NCBI RefSeq assembly: GCF_000422505.1
Contig: NZ_AULX01000012.1
Span: 248,001 to 312,000, forward strand
Direction of reading: 5' to 3'
Origin: Paenibacillus pinihumi DSM 23905 = JCM 16419
Lineage (GTDB): Bacteria > Bacillota > Bacilli > Paenibacillales > Paenibacillaceae
Length of the DNA: 64,000 bases
Part shown: in pieces, positions 37,334 through 45,794 of the stretch
How the letters are laid out: every line of letters begins with the position of its first letter
Position numbering within the stretch: the stretch's first letter is position 1
Made by a program: the position numbers and the translations under genes
The notes under the pieces: generated by a model
The model's input: the letters and a program-made list of their open reading frames with translations, nothing else
Databases searched by the model: none
Told to the model about the DNA's origin: nothing

Positions 37334-37732
37334 ATGAATCTGGGTAACTGTCCCCGCTGCGGCAAGCTCTATCAGCTTAATCTGCGGAACCTGTGTCCTG
37401 CTTGTATAAAAGAAATTGATAAGCAGTACGAGCTTTGTTCAGATACGCTCAGAAAAACCCCGGGATTGTCGATTAATGAATTGTCTGAGGAAACGGGGGT
37501 CAGCACAAAGCAAATTACGAAGTTCATCCGCGAAGGCCGTATTTCGATTATAAATGCTCCCAATATGTCCTATCCTTGTGAAGTATGCGGAACACTGATT
37601 CGTGAAAATAACATCTGCAATGATTGCCGTCAGCGGCTGGTTAAGGATGTGAATTCGGTAAAGGGTCAGGGAAGGCAGGGACCAGGAAATAAATCGTCCA
37701 ATACATACCAGATCGGGGAATGGGAATCCTGA
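37334..37732 (+). CDS. yvyF: Flagellar operon protein YvyF (zinc-ribbon)
   Basis: A 132-aa protein found between comFC and flgM in Bacillales. Two zinc-ribbon pairs are visible, CPRCGKLYQLNLRNLCPAC and CEVCGTLIRENNICNDC, flanking a MerR-like helical segment (SINELSEETGVSTKQITKFI). ATG 37334 lies nine bases after AAAGGAG (37318-37324). The position ahead of flgM supports a flagellar role; in B. subtilis YvyF is linked to regulation of motility. The exact target is not known to me. Confidence 0.85.
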   Translation: MNLGNCPRCGKLYQLNLRNLCPACIKEIDKQYELCSDTLRKTPGLSINELSEETGVSTKQITKFIREGRISIINAPNMSYPCEVCGTLIRENNICNDCRQRLVKDVNSVKGQGRQGPGNKSSNTYQIGEWES

Positions 37733-37793
37733 GTATTTGCTCACGACTTTGCATTTTCCAAACAATGGAGCACTTGATTCAGCCCGAATGCTA

Positions 37794-37821
37794 TAAACTT
37801 TTATAAACTCTATGCCGATAT
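37794..37821 (+). promoter_or_regulatory. Sigma-D promoter for flgM
   Basis: TAAA (37794-37797), 16 bases, then a perfect GCCGATAT (37814-37821). This is the B. subtilis SigD consensus and would make flgM part of its own sigma factor's regulon. Confidence 0.85.
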
Positions 37822-37868
37822 TACATCATAGTAATCATCGGCTATTTCTTTTTGAACGGAGTGAGACT

Positions 37869-38147
37869 ATGAAATTGAATGAAATCGGACGGATTGCAAG
37901 CATACAGAAATACGCAGCCGGCGGCAGCGGGAAACGGTCGGATCATGCAGCATCGGCTCGTCGCAAAGACGAAGTGTCGATTTCACCGGAGGCGAAAGAA
38001 TTATTGGAGTCGCAGCGAACAAATCAGGCGGAACGCGCCAAAAAGCTGAGTGAACTAAAAGAATCGGTAACGACAGGCACTTATCATGTGGATTCCGGCA
38101 AGATTGCGGAAAAGCTGTTGCCTTATTTGAAATTACCTAAAGAATAG
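37869..38147 (+). CDS. flgM: Anti-sigma-D factor FlgM
   Basis: FlgM binds sigma-D until the hook-basal body is complete, delaying late flagellar genes. ATG 37869 follows GGAGTGAG, giving 92 aa. The N-terminal MKLNEIGRI and KDEVSISPEAKELLESQR, and the C-terminal GTYHVDSGKIAEKLLPYL, are typical. It is the first gene after a perfect sigma-D -10. Confidence 0.92.
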   Translation: MKLNEIGRIASIQKYAAGGSGKRSDHAASARRKDEVSISPEAKELLESQRTNQAERAKKLSELKESVTTGTYHVDSGKIAEKLLPYLKLPKE

Positions 38148-38163
38148 ATCAATTAGCCGATTA
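38138..38163 (+). promoter_or_regulatory. Possible second sigma-D promoter (flgN)
   Basis: TAAA (38138-38141), 14 bases, then GCCGATTA (38156-38163), one base from consensus in the first seven. It overlaps the flgM stop and lies about 40 bases before flgN, so it could boost flgN-flgK-flgL. Confidence 0.4.
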
Positions 38164-38201
38164 GCAACCAGCCTTATTTTATAGCACAAGGAGATTACAA
38201 C

Positions 38202-38705
38202 ATGGATGAAGCTGTACAAGTCATTGTCGATACGCTGGAAGAACTGAATACGGCGCACCGTCAGCTCATTACGCTGGGATTGGAGAAGCGCGATGCGATT
38301 CTGGCGAACGCCACCGATGCTGTTGCATCGGCAACGAATCGCGAAACCAAGGTGATCCAGAAGACTGCGGAGCTGGACCGGCAGCGGCTGCTTGCCGTAG
38401 GCAAGTATCTGGTAAAGCGGGGAGTGGCTCCTACGAACTCCTTTCGCATGACACAGCTCATTCAGATGGTGTATAAGGCTGAGGAGAAACAGTCGCTTCA
38501 AGCCGCTTGCGAGCAGTTGTCCGCAACGTTGAAGGAGCTTCAGGATATTAACGATTTCAATCAGCAAATGATGAAGCTTAATCTTGAATATATCGCACAT
38601 TCTCTGGATATTATTGCGGGACCGAGCGAGGATGAGGCTACGTACCACCGTTCACTTCAGTCAGAGGGCTTTAAGCGCTTTAGCCAGTTTGATACCAAGG
38701 CATAA
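38202..38705 (+). CDS. flgN: Flagellar chaperone FlgN
   Basis: FlgN is the cytoplasmic chaperone for the hook-junction proteins FlgK and FlgL. The 167-aa product is almost entirely helical and heptad-rich, with the family's VDTLEELNTAHRQLITLGLE N terminus. AAGGAG precedes ATG 38202, and flgK follows after 17 bases. Sequence conservation in FlgN is low, so synteny carries much of the call. Confidence 0.88.
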   Translation: MDEAVQVIVDTLEELNTAHRQLITLGLEKRDAILANATDAVASATNRETKVIQKTAELDRQRLLAVGKYLVKRGVAPTNSFRMTQLIQMVYKAEEKQSLQAACEQLSATLKELQDINDFNQQMMKLNLEYIAHSLDIIAGPSEDEATYHRSLQSEGFKRFSQFDTKA

Positions 38706-38722
38706 GAAAGAGGTGTGGACAG

Positions 38723-40273
38723 ATGAGATCGACATTTCATGGGCTGGAGGTCTCCAGACGGGGGATTTTTACCCAGCAGGCAGCGCTTTATACGACCGGA
38801 CATAATATTTCGAATGCAAGTACAGAGGGCTTCTCCCGCCAGAAGGTAAATATGGTAGCGGCCAGACCGTTGGAAGGCTACGGGATGATGCGCTCCACAG
38901 TGCCTGGGCAGATGGGAATGGGGGTTGAATTTTCCTCGATTACCCGGATTCGCGAGAAATTTCTCGATGACCAGTTCCGCAATGAGAATAAGGCGCTGGG
39001 CAATTATACGGTTCAAAAGGATACGTTGGAAAAGCTGGAGAAGATCGTCAGTGAGCCGACGGAAACCGGCTTCAGAACGGTGCTGGGAGAGTTTTTTAAT
39101 GCATGGTCGGATTTGAGCAAGACGCCGGAGAGCGGGGACAGCCGCAAGATTGTACGGGAGCAGGCTCAGGCATTAGCAGACTCTCTTAATCATACGGCCA
39201 AGCAATTGAATGATCTCCAAGCAGATATTGAGACTAACATGAATATTAAAATGCTCGACGTCAACTCGATGCTGGGGACCATCAGCCAGTTGAACGTGGA
39301 GATTAACCGTGTCGAGGGACTTGGGGACAGTGCGAATGATCTGCGTGACCAGCGGGATTTGCTGGCTGACCAGATTTCCAAAGTCATTAATATTAATGTA
39401 ACGGAACTGGGCACAGGCTATCAGATTTCGATGGGCGGCGTGAATTTGGTAGAGGGTAACGTCCTGAACCCGTTGACTATGGACGGAATTCAAGAAGCTT
39501 TTACAAATGGGGATTTGAATGACGGTGAAATGTACGGCCTGATCGAATCCAGGGACCGTTTCGTTCAAGGCTACATCAATGATTTGGACAAGCTGGCACG
39601 TACAATCGCAAACGGTGATGTAGAGATTACGCTCCCTAAAGGGACAATGCTGCCGCCAGGAGTTGTTCTGAATGGCATTCCTGCAGGCACGCGTGAAGTC
39701 ACCGAGGATACGAAGGTTACTGTAAAGGGGCTTAATGGCCTGCATCAGCTTGGATACACTTTATCGGGTCAGCAGGGGGTTCCGTTCTTTACGAATGCAA
39801 ACGGAGGAACCGACGATATTTCGGCACTTACATTCAAGGTTAACCAGTCGATCATCGATGATGCTTTTCAAATTGCCACTGCGATGAAGGTAACGGTTGA
39901 TGAGAACGGTGTGGAAAAACCGGTTATCGGGAATAACGGGTTGGCAGTGTTATTTTCCCAGGCAAGGGACGCCAAGTTCAATTTTGGTACAGATGCTGTC
40001 AAAGACGAAAATACACTCAGCTCCTTTTTCAGTTCAGTAGTCGGCCAGTTAGGCGTACAGACGAAGGAGGCGGCGCGCCAGACGAGCAATGCCCAGTCTT
40101 TGGTGGATCAAGTTGACGGTAGAAGACAATCCGTGAGCGGCGTATCGTTAGATGAGGAAATGTCCAATCTGATCAAATTCCAGCATGCCTACAATGCGGC
40201 TGCACGTAATATGACTACAATTGACGAGATGCTTGACCGGATTATTAACGGTATGGGCGTCGTCGGACGTTAA
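38723..40273 (+). CDS. flgK: Flagellar hook-associated protein FlgK (HAP1)
   Basis: FlgK is the first junction protein between hook and filament, exported by the flagellar type III system. The 516-aa protein has the D0/D1 helical ends: N-terminal STFHGLEVSRRGIFTQQAAL, then GHNISNASTEGFSRQ, and C-terminal LIKFQHAYNAAARNM, TIDEMLDRIINGMG. The centre (about 170-440) is beta-rich and variable. ATG 38723 follows GAAAGAGGTG. It precedes flgL by 20 bases. Confidence 0.95.
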   Translation: MRSTFHGLEVSRRGIFTQQAALYTTGHNISNASTEGFSRQKVNMVAARPLEGYGMMRSTVPGQMGMGVEFSSITRIREKFLDDQFRNENKALGNYTVQKDTLEKLEKIVSEPTETGFRTVLGEFFNAWSDLSKTPESGDSRKIVREQAQALADSLNHTAKQLNDLQADIETNMNIKMLDVNSMLGTISQLNVEINRVEGLGDSANDLRDQRDLLADQISKVININVTELGTGYQISMGGVNLVEGNVLNPLTMDGIQEAFTNGDLNDGEMYGLIESRDRFVQGYINDLDKLARTIANGDVEITLPKGTMLPPGVVLNGIPAGTREVTEDTKVTVKGLNGLHQLGYTLSGQQGVPFFTNANGGTDDISALTFKVNQSIIDDAFQIATAMKVTVDENGVEKPVIGNNGLAVLFSQARDAKFNFGTDAVKDENTLSSFFSSVVGQLGVQTKEAARQTSNAQSLVDQVDGRRQSVSGVSLDEEMSNLIKFQHAYNAAARNMTTIDEMLDRIINGMGVVGR

Positions 40274-40293
40274 AGAAGGCAGGGGGATAAACC

Positions 40294-41232
40294 ATGGCAA
40301 TTCGTGTAACCCAATCGATGCTCAACAGCCAGTTGCTGCGTAATGTTTCGGGTAATCTGAACAAGATGAACAACTTGCAAAATCAACTGTCTACTGGCAA
40401 AAAGATCAATGCGCCTTCTGACGACCCGGTTGGTTTGACTTTTGCAATGCGCTACCGTAATGAGCTGTCATCTAATGATCAGTATATTCGCAACGTGGAC
40501 TCGGCGCTTTCTTTTATTGAGTATACGGATACGGCGCTTGGCCAGATCGGAGATGTTGTTCAACGTGCGCGTGAGCTGATGGTACAAGGTTCGACTACCC
40601 AGCCAGATACTGCTTACAGTGCAATTAAACTTGAATTGGGTGAACTCTATAATCAGCTCACAGAGGTAGGCAACAGTAAATTTAATGGGAAATATGCCTT
40701 CAATGGAGAGCAAACGACTACAGAGCCATATCCCAAATTAGGTGTGGATGACAATTCAACGGCTGCGAAAGCCTACCAGGTCACGACAGATTCCGGCCAA
40801 TTGAAATTAGAACTGTCTCCAAGTATGACGCTTGCGGTAAATGTTCCTGGGAACGAGATTTTCGGAGAAGCAGTAACGCCTGCGAATGAAGCAGATAGTA
40901 ATAATCTGTTTTATGTACTTAAACAAGCGTGTGATGCTTTAGAAGGAGGACGCCCTGAGGAAGTATCAGCACTGCTGGGCAAGCTGGATTCCAGAATGAA
41001 TACAATTCTTGAGAAACGATCTGAAATTGGCGCCCGTATGAACCGCGTTGAACTGATTCAAGGCCGGCTGGGAGATATAGACCAAAACCTGACTGAACTG
41101 CAATCCAAGACAGAAGATGCAGATTTGGCATATGTCATTACCAATTTGCAAATGGAAGAGAATGTATACCAGGCGTCTTTATCTACGGGAGCGAGATTAA
41201 TTCAGCCAAGTCTTATCGACTTCTTGAGATAA
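40294..41232 (+). CDS. flgL: Flagellar hook-associated protein FlgL (HAP3)
   Basis: FlgL is the second junction protein. The 312-aa length fits. The N terminus, MAIRVTQSMLNSQLLRN, then QLSTGKKINAPSDDPVG, is flagellin-like, and the C-terminal half ends in LTELQSKTEDADLAYV, then YQASLSTGARLIQPSL. AGGGGGATAAACC precedes ATG 40294. A variable central domain lies at about 130-210. Confidence 0.95.
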   Translation: MAIRVTQSMLNSQLLRNVSGNLNKMNNLQNQLSTGKKINAPSDDPVGLTFAMRYRNELSSNDQYIRNVDSALSFIEYTDTALGQIGDVVQRARELMVQGSTTQPDTAYSAIKLELGELYNQLTEVGNSKFNGKYAFNGEQTTTEPYPKLGVDDNSTAAKAYQVTTDSGQLKLELSPSMTLAVNVPGNEIFGEAVTPANEADSNNLFYVLKQACDALEGGRPEEVSALLGKLDSRMNTILEKRSEIGARMNRVELIQGRLGDIDQNLTELQSKTEDADLAYVITNLQMEENVYQASLSTGARLIQPSLIDFLR

Positions 41233-41245
41233 GGCGGCATAAACG

Positions 41246-41803
41246 ATGAACATACCCCAGATTCAAATTAGGCAGCAGTATGGCCAAATCGGGATTAACG
41301 CTGAACGGGGACATCAGGAAATTGAACAGCCGGGACCCGATATAAGCATGGTCCAGCATCGTGCCAAACTGGATATTTCCCGCAGTGAAGGGTATTTGGA
41401 AATTAACCAGGAACGGGCTTGGGACGCATTGGCGTTAGGAAACAATCTGGAGACCATGAAGAAAATTTACTCTATGGGACCGGAGATTGCAATGCGTGGA
41501 ATTGCCCGCCGTGTAGAAGAAGGCAAGCAGCTTGCCAATTTGTTATATAAGGGTAATGCCATTGCGGACATAGCGAAAGGATGGCGCGAACGCTTTCCTG
41601 AATTTGATTTTCGTGGACCTGCCTCAGGTTTAAATGTCGATTTGAACTATACACCTTCTGAACTCACAATAGATTCGGAGATGGGCAGTATAGAATATAA
41701 CGTACAACCCAATCGTCCAATTCATAGTTATGAGATGGGGAAATTGGATATCTATATGAACCAATGGCCCAAAATCGATATAACAGTGGATATGAGTGTA
41801 TAA
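41246..41803 (+). CDS. DUF6470 (YviE-like) flagellar locus protein
   Basis: A 185-aa protein occupying the yviE position between flgL and fliW, as in B. subtilis. It has a Pro/Gln-rich N terminus (IPQIQIRQQYGQIGI), a helical middle (about 60-115) and a C-terminal alternating beta tract with SELTIDSEMGSIEYN and IDITVDMSV. No signal peptide, membrane segment or enzyme motif is visible. ATG 41246 is preceded by AAGGCGG. The role is unknown; conserved synteny suggests filament assembly or secretion. Confidence 0.75.
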   Translation: MNIPQIQIRQQYGQIGINAERGHQEIEQPGPDISMVQHRAKLDISRSEGYLEINQERAWDALALGNNLETMKKIYSMGPEIAMRGIARRVEEGKQLANLLYKGNAIADIAKGWRERFPEFDFRGPASGLNVDLNYTPSELTIDSEMGSIEYNVQPNRPIHSYEMGKLDIYMNQWPKIDITVDMSV

Positions 41804-41809
41804 TTTATT

Positions 41810-41855
41810 ATAGGCCCCTTGCATGAAGATTCTTTCTTTATGCATAGAGGCCTAT
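41810..41855 (+). terminator. Imperfect hairpin after the DUF6470 gene
   Basis: ATAGGCC (41810-41816) pairs with GGCCTAT (41849-41855), with ATGCAT-containing arms inside. The downstream tract has few T residues, so termination is probably weak and read-through into fliW likely. Confidence 0.45.
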
Positions 41856-41951
41856 ATTTGTAGTGGTACGCTATTTTCAAATATCGTAATAATGAAGAAC
41901 TATGCGACTCAATCATAAATGAAAATACCAGTTGTTGAGGAGGAGTAACAA

Positions 41952-42410
41952 ATGAAAATGGAAACCTCGTGGCTTGGGGAGATTGAAATCCCTCAGGAGG
42001 CCATTTTACGGTTCGAACTCGGGCTGCCGGGCTTTGAGAATCTTCGGAGCTTTGCTTTGATTCAAATGGAAGAAGAGTCTGACATCCGGATTCTGCAATC
42101 GTTGGAAGAACGTCATATTTCCTTTTTAGTAGGATCACCCTTTTTATTCCATCCTGAATATGAATTTGATTTGCCGGAGCCTGTTCAAGAGGAATTAGAA
42201 TTAAAGGGAGAAGAAGGTCTCGAGATTCTGGCCATTCTGAATGTACCCGGAGATCTTTCCAAAGCAACGATTAATTTGCTTGCTCCTCTGATATTAAATA
42301 AGAATAACGGCAAAGCAAAGCAGTATATACTTCGTTCAAATGAATATAGCCCGCGGCATCCCATTATGAAGCCTGACCAGGTTTCCACTAACATTGGAGG
42401 AGGCGAATAA
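41952..42410 (+). CDS. fliW: Flagellar assembly factor FliW
   Basis: FliW binds CsrA when free flagellin is scarce-bound and is sequestered by flagellin, so it couples hag translation to export. The 152-aa length and segments are typical: [67 protein letters not shown] lies before ATG 41952. csrA follows after two bases, the standard arrangement for this partner pair. Confidence 0.94.
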   Translation: MKMETSWLGEIEIPQEAILRFELGLPGFENLRSFALIQMEEESDIRILQSLEERHISFLVGSPFLFHPEYEFDLPEPVQEELELKGEEGLEILAILNVPGDLSKATINLLAPLILNKNNGKAKQYILRSNEYSPRHPIMKPDQVSTNIGGGE

Positions 42411-42412
42411 CT

Positions 42413-42667
42413 ATGCTTGTACTTTCCAGAAAAGCTGATGAATCGATCATGATCGGTGAACAAATAGAGGTTGTTGTCTTGGGGATGGAAGGTGATGTTG
42501 TCAAGCTTGGTATTCGTGCCCCAAAGCATGTTGATATATACCGGAAAGAGTTATATGTTGCCATTCAGGCATCAAATAGAGAAGCCGTACAAGGACAACC
42601 GGCAATCGAGCAATTGGCCGGACTATTAATAAAACAGCGCAATGAAGAAAATATTGAAAAAAAATAA
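42413..42667 (+). CDS. csrA: Carbon storage regulator CsrA
   Basis: CsrA is an RNA-binding dimer that blocks hag translation at GGA sites. The N terminus [15 protein letters not shown], then [19 protein letters not shown], is canonical. At 84 aa it has an extended C-terminal tail, as in FliW-controlled Gram-positive CsrA proteins, where FliW contacts the extension. GGAGGCG lies before ATG 42413. Its likely targets lie in the hag leader about 100 bases downstream. Confidence 0.95.
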   Translation: MLVLSRKADESIMIGEQIEVVVLGMEGDVVKLGIRAPKHVDIYRKELYVAIQASNREAVQGQPAIEQLAGLLIKQRNEENIEKK

Positions 42668-42687
42668 TGAATTTCATGCAAATGCTA

Positions 42688-42714
42688 TAAAGTTATTTGA
42701 AGCATTGTCGTTAT
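42688..42714 (+). promoter_or_regulatory. Sigma-D promoter of hag
   Basis: TAAA (42688-42691), exactly 15 bases, then GTCGTTAT (42707-42714), six of eight matches to GCCGATAT. The transcript would have a leader of about 80 nt. Confidence 0.7.
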
Positions 42715-42727
42715 ATTAATTAAGCGC

Positions 42728-42793
42728 GGTAATAGTGCGGCCGACCTATTATCGCAGCTCCGCAAGGATGCGGAAAACATATTTCAAGGAGGA
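42728..42793 (+). promoter_or_regulatory. hag leader hairpins and CsrA binding sites
   Basis: An upstream hairpin (42728-42735 with 42746-42753) is followed by CCGC-AAGGAT-GCGG (42760-42773), which shows a GGA in a six-base loop, the ideal CsrA site. A second GGA is in the ribosome site CAAGGAGGA (42785-42793), nine bases before ATG. Two spaced GGA sites, one over the Shine-Dalgarno, match the BS1/BS2 layout known in B. subtilis hag. Confidence 0.8.
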
Positions 42794-42801
42794 AATATAA
42801 C

Positions 42802-43983
42802 ATGCGTATTAATCACAACATTGCTGCTTTGAACACTCACCGCCAACTGGGTACTAACACTGCTGGAGCTTCCAAAAACCTGGAAAAATTGTCTTCCGGT
42901 CTTCGCATCAACCGTGCTGGTGACGATGCTGCCGGTCTGGCAATCTCCGAAAAAATGCGTGGTCAAATCCGTGGTCTGGACATGGCTTCCAAAAACGCAC
43001 AAGACGGAATCTCCCTGATTCAAACTGCTGAGGGTGCATTGACTGAAACTCACAGCATCCTGCAACGTATGCGTGAGCTGGCTGTTCAAGCTTCTTCCGA
43101 TACGAACGAAGGCGTTGACCGTCAAAAGCTGCAAGCAGAAGTTGACGAGTTGTCCAAAGAAATCAAACGTATCTCCACAGATACTGAATTCAATAACCAA
43201 AAAGTGCTTGATGGTTCTTTTGATAACAAAACATTCCACATCGGTGCGAATGCAGGCCAAAACATTAAATTGACCATTAATGATATGAGCAACTCTAAAC
43301 TGGGTGTTAATGGCTTTAAGGCTGTTGATTCAAATGCTCTTAATGACAAAATTGTAATTTCTAACAAGGATAATACAGCATTTAAAATTGAGTTCACACC
43401 AGCTGGGGATCAAGATGCTGCAGCAGTTGAAAAAACATCTGCGAAAATTGGCGCTGATGGAAAAATTACTATTACCTTAAAACAAGACGCTGGGGATACT
43501 ACTGATGCTGGAGAAATCACTGCTACTTATCAAGATGTGATTGATGCTCTGAAAGGAATTGGTTTCGAAGCGAAGGTTGCTACTGGAACAACTGCAACTG
43601 ACAAAGTTGCTGCTGCTGATGCTACTGCTGGTGAAACAGCTACAGATATTACTGCTGCTTCCGTAGTAGATGACACTACAGGTGTGTATATTTCCACGCA
43701 ACAAGCTGCAGACAGAGCGATTACAACCATTAACAATGCTCTGAACCAAGTTTCTGAGGAGCGCTCCAAATTGGGTGCTAACCAAAACCGTCTGGAGCAC
43801 ACAATCAACAATTTGGGTGCTACTTCTGAGAACCTGTCCGCTGCTGAGTCCCGTATCCGTGACGTTGACATGGCAAAAGAAATGATGGATTTCACGAAGA
43901 ATAACATCCTTACACAAGCTGCTCAAGCGATGTTGGCTCAAGCAAACCAACAACCACAAGGTGTACTGCAACTGCTTCGTTAA
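42802..43983 (+). CDS. hag: Flagellin (Hag)
   Basis: The flagellar filament protein, 393 aa. The conserved ends are near-canonical: MRINHNIAALNTHRQLGTN, LSSGLRINRAGDDAAGLAI, and C-terminal SRIRDVDMAKEMMDFTKNNI, then QAMLAQANQQPQGVLQLL. The middle (about 170-300) is a variable, Thr/Ala/Asp-rich, surface-exposed domain. Codon use in the ends (AAC, GAC, CTG, CGT) matches strong expression, while the centre shifts to AAT, GAT, ATT, TTA. Regulation by a sigma-D promoter and CsrA sites is visible upstream. A terminator follows, and fliB, which may methylate it, is next. Confidence 0.97.
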   Translation: MRINHNIAALNTHRQLGTNTAGASKNLEKLSSGLRINRAGDDAAGLAISEKMRGQIRGLDMASKNAQDGISLIQTAEGALTETHSILQRMRELAVQASSDTNEGVDRQKLQAEVDELSKEIKRISTDTEFNNQKVLDGSFDNKTFHIGANAGQNIKLTINDMSNSKLGVNGFKAVDSNALNDKIVISNKDNTAFKIEFTPAGDQDAAAVEKTSAKIGADGKITITLKQDAGDTTDAGEITATYQDVIDALKGIGFEAKVATGTTATDKVAAADATAGETATDITAASVVDDTTGVYISTQQAADRAITTINNALNQVSEERSKLGANQNRLEHTINNLGATSENLSAAESRIRDVDMAKEMMDFTKNNILTQAAQAMLAQANQQPQGVLQLLR

Positions 43984-43996
43984 TTTACTTTACCAA

Positions 43997-44027
43997 AAGG
44001 GTTCTGGATATTCCAGAACCCTTTTTT
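43997..44027 (+). terminator. Intrinsic terminator after hag
   Basis: A perfect 11-bp stem (43997-44007 with 44013-44023), a five-base loop and a T-run to 44027. Confidence 0.95.
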
Positions 44028-44073
44028 AATGTGAAAAGTTCTGTTTTGAGCATAAGTTATGGGAGGCAAAGGA

Positions 44074-45318
44074 ATGAAAACAACTAGGAAATTACTATCG
44101 CCTGATTATATGAAGCAATTTTCCTGTATCGGTAATGCATGTGAAGATACCTGTTGCATTGGCTGGAAAGTGACTATTGATCAAGCTACATATAAGAAAT
44201 ATAAAAAATTGAGAAATCCTGTCTTGAAAAATGAGCTTGATAAGCATGTAAAGCGTAATCGGACAGAATCATCACCTCAAAATTACGCACATATAAACAT
44301 GGATGCAGAAGGTGAGTGTCCACTGCTTACTGAAGACAAGCTATGTAGTATTCAAGTACAGGAAGGGGAGTCATATCTCTCCTTTGTTTGCAATACTTAT
44401 CCTCGTTTGACGAATAAAGTGAATAATATATACGAAAAGTCTGGAACAATGTCTTGTCCTGAAATTGCCCGTTTAGCCTTATTGAGGCCAGGTGGATTAG
44501 AATTTGATGAAAGCGAAGAAACGATTGATTTAAAATACAACATATCAGGATCTATTAATACTAATAATTCTCCAGCTTCATCGGCGCAAAAATATTTATG
44601 GGAATTACGCATTTTTTCTATTGAAATATTGCAAAATAGAAATTTTAGTTTATCAGAACGATTGATTATATTAGGTCTTTTTTTGCAAAAAGTGCAAAAT
44701 CACATTGATTCAGGTCAGTTGGAAGAACAACTACCCTCTACTCTAAATGCATATATGAATATGATTGAGCAAAATACTGTTGGTGAAATAATCAATGATA
44801 TTCCAACATCCAGCTTAATACAAATGCAACTGCTGAAAAAGATTACAGATATGCGAGTGGGTCGAGGGGTTGGAAGTAAGCGTTATTTAGAGTGCTTTTC
44901 GGAGTTTCTCCATGGAGTTCAATATTCAGCTGAATCCTCAATTGAGGAAATTCTGATTAAATATCAGGACGCTTTTGAAAAATATTATACCCCCTTTATA
45001 CGAGAGCATGAATACATACTCGAAAATTATTTGGTGAATTATATATTCAAAAATCTTTTTCCTGTGAGAAATAGTAATTTTGTATTTGATGAATATGTGA
45101 TGTTGGTTATTCACTATTCTATGATTAAGCTTCAGTTAATTGGGATGGCTGGCTATCACCAAAACTCATTCAATACGAATCATGTATTAAAACTTATTCA
45201 GTCTTTCGCCAAAACTGTGGAGCATTCATCGGCTTTTCTTCAAGAACTCAAAGATTTGCTTAGAGAAAAAGGGTTTACTTCAATGGCATATATGGCGATA
45301 TTAATTAAAAATAATTAA
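44074..45318 (+). CDS. fliB: Flagellin lysine N-methylase FliB
   Basis: FliB methylates surface lysines of flagellin using S-adenosylmethionine; in Salmonella this aids adhesion. The 414-aa protein has the family's cysteine clusters, FSCIGNACEDTCCIGWKV near the N terminus, CPLLTEDKLCSIQ, FVCNTYPR and MSCPEIARLAL, probably binding an Fe-S or zinc centre. I prefer ATG 44074, seven bases after GGGAGG, over ATG 44059, which overlaps that site. The gene is clearly AT-richer than its neighbours and sits between hag and flaG, suggesting acquisition. The filament is the likely substrate; activity is not shown by sequence. Confidence 0.88.
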   Translation: MKTTRKLLSPDYMKQFSCIGNACEDTCCIGWKVTIDQATYKKYKKLRNPVLKNELDKHVKRNRTESSPQNYAHINMDAEGECPLLTEDKLCSIQVQEGESYLSFVCNTYPRLTNKVNNIYEKSGTMSCPEIARLALLRPGGLEFDESEETIDLKYNISGSINTNNSPASSAQKYLWELRIFSIEILQNRNFSLSERLIILGLFLQKVQNHIDSGQLEEQLPSTLNAYMNMIEQNTVGEIINDIPTSSLIQMQLLKKITDMRVGRGVGSKRYLECFSEFLHGVQYSAESSIEEILIKYQDAFEKYYTPFIREHEYILENYLVNYIFKNLFPVRNSNFVFDEYVMLVIHYSMIKLQLIGMAGYHQNSFNTNHVLKLIQSFAKTVEHSSAFLQELKDLLREKGFTSMAYMAILIKNN

Positions 45319-45363
45319 AACCTTTAATTATAATATTTTCACCTCATACAAAAGTCCTGATTA

Positions 45364-45371
45364 GCCGATAT
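45364..45371 (+). promoter_or_regulatory. Sigma-D -10 element upstream of flaG
   Basis: A perfect GCCGATAT at 45364-45371, but no TAAA at 14-16 bases upstream (nearest are CATA and TACA). It probably drives flaG-fliD-fliS-fliT. Confidence 0.6.
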
Positions 45372-45407
45372 ATACATTAATAGTATATTGTGAGAGTAGG
45401 TGCGATG

Positions 45408-45782
45408 ATGAATCTGCAAATTTCGTTTTCTGGCAGCCCGTCAGCTGTAACAAGCAGTTATGCCCAAGCTGCCAAAACAGGTGGAGAAATCAAGCAAGTG
45501 TCTAATCCGGGTATCGATAAAGATAAACCAGATACTGCTAATGCCCAAATGTCAATTGGTGAAGAACAACTGGTGCGTTCGATTGATAGGGCTATTAAAG
45601 CCTTGCAGGGCCCGGAAACAGCGGTTGAGATAAGTGTTCATGAAAAAACCAGAGCCTTTATGGTAAAAGTCCTCAATAAGGAAACGGGTGAGCTTATCCG
45701 TGAGATCCCACCGGAAAAAACATTGGAGCTCGTTGCCAAGATGATGGAATTTGCAGGTATCATCATTGATGAACGTAGATAA
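45408..45782 (+). CDS. flaG: FlaG family protein
   Basis: FlaG proteins influence flagellar filament length in several species. The start is ATG 45408 or 45405 (AGGTG just upstream), about 124 aa. The N-terminal part is variable and polar. The C-terminal FlaG domain is clear: VEISVHEKTRAFMVKVLNKE, then ELIREIPPEKTLELVAKMM. It is followed by fliD after 12 bases. Confidence 0.9.
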   Translation: MNLQISFSGSPSAVTSSYAQAAKTGGEIKQVSNPGIDKDKPDTANAQMSIGEEQLVRSIDRAIKALQGPETAVEISVHEKTRAFMVKVLNKETGELIREIPPEKTLELVAKMMEFAGIIIDERR

Positions 45783-45794
45783 GGAGGAAGTTAG

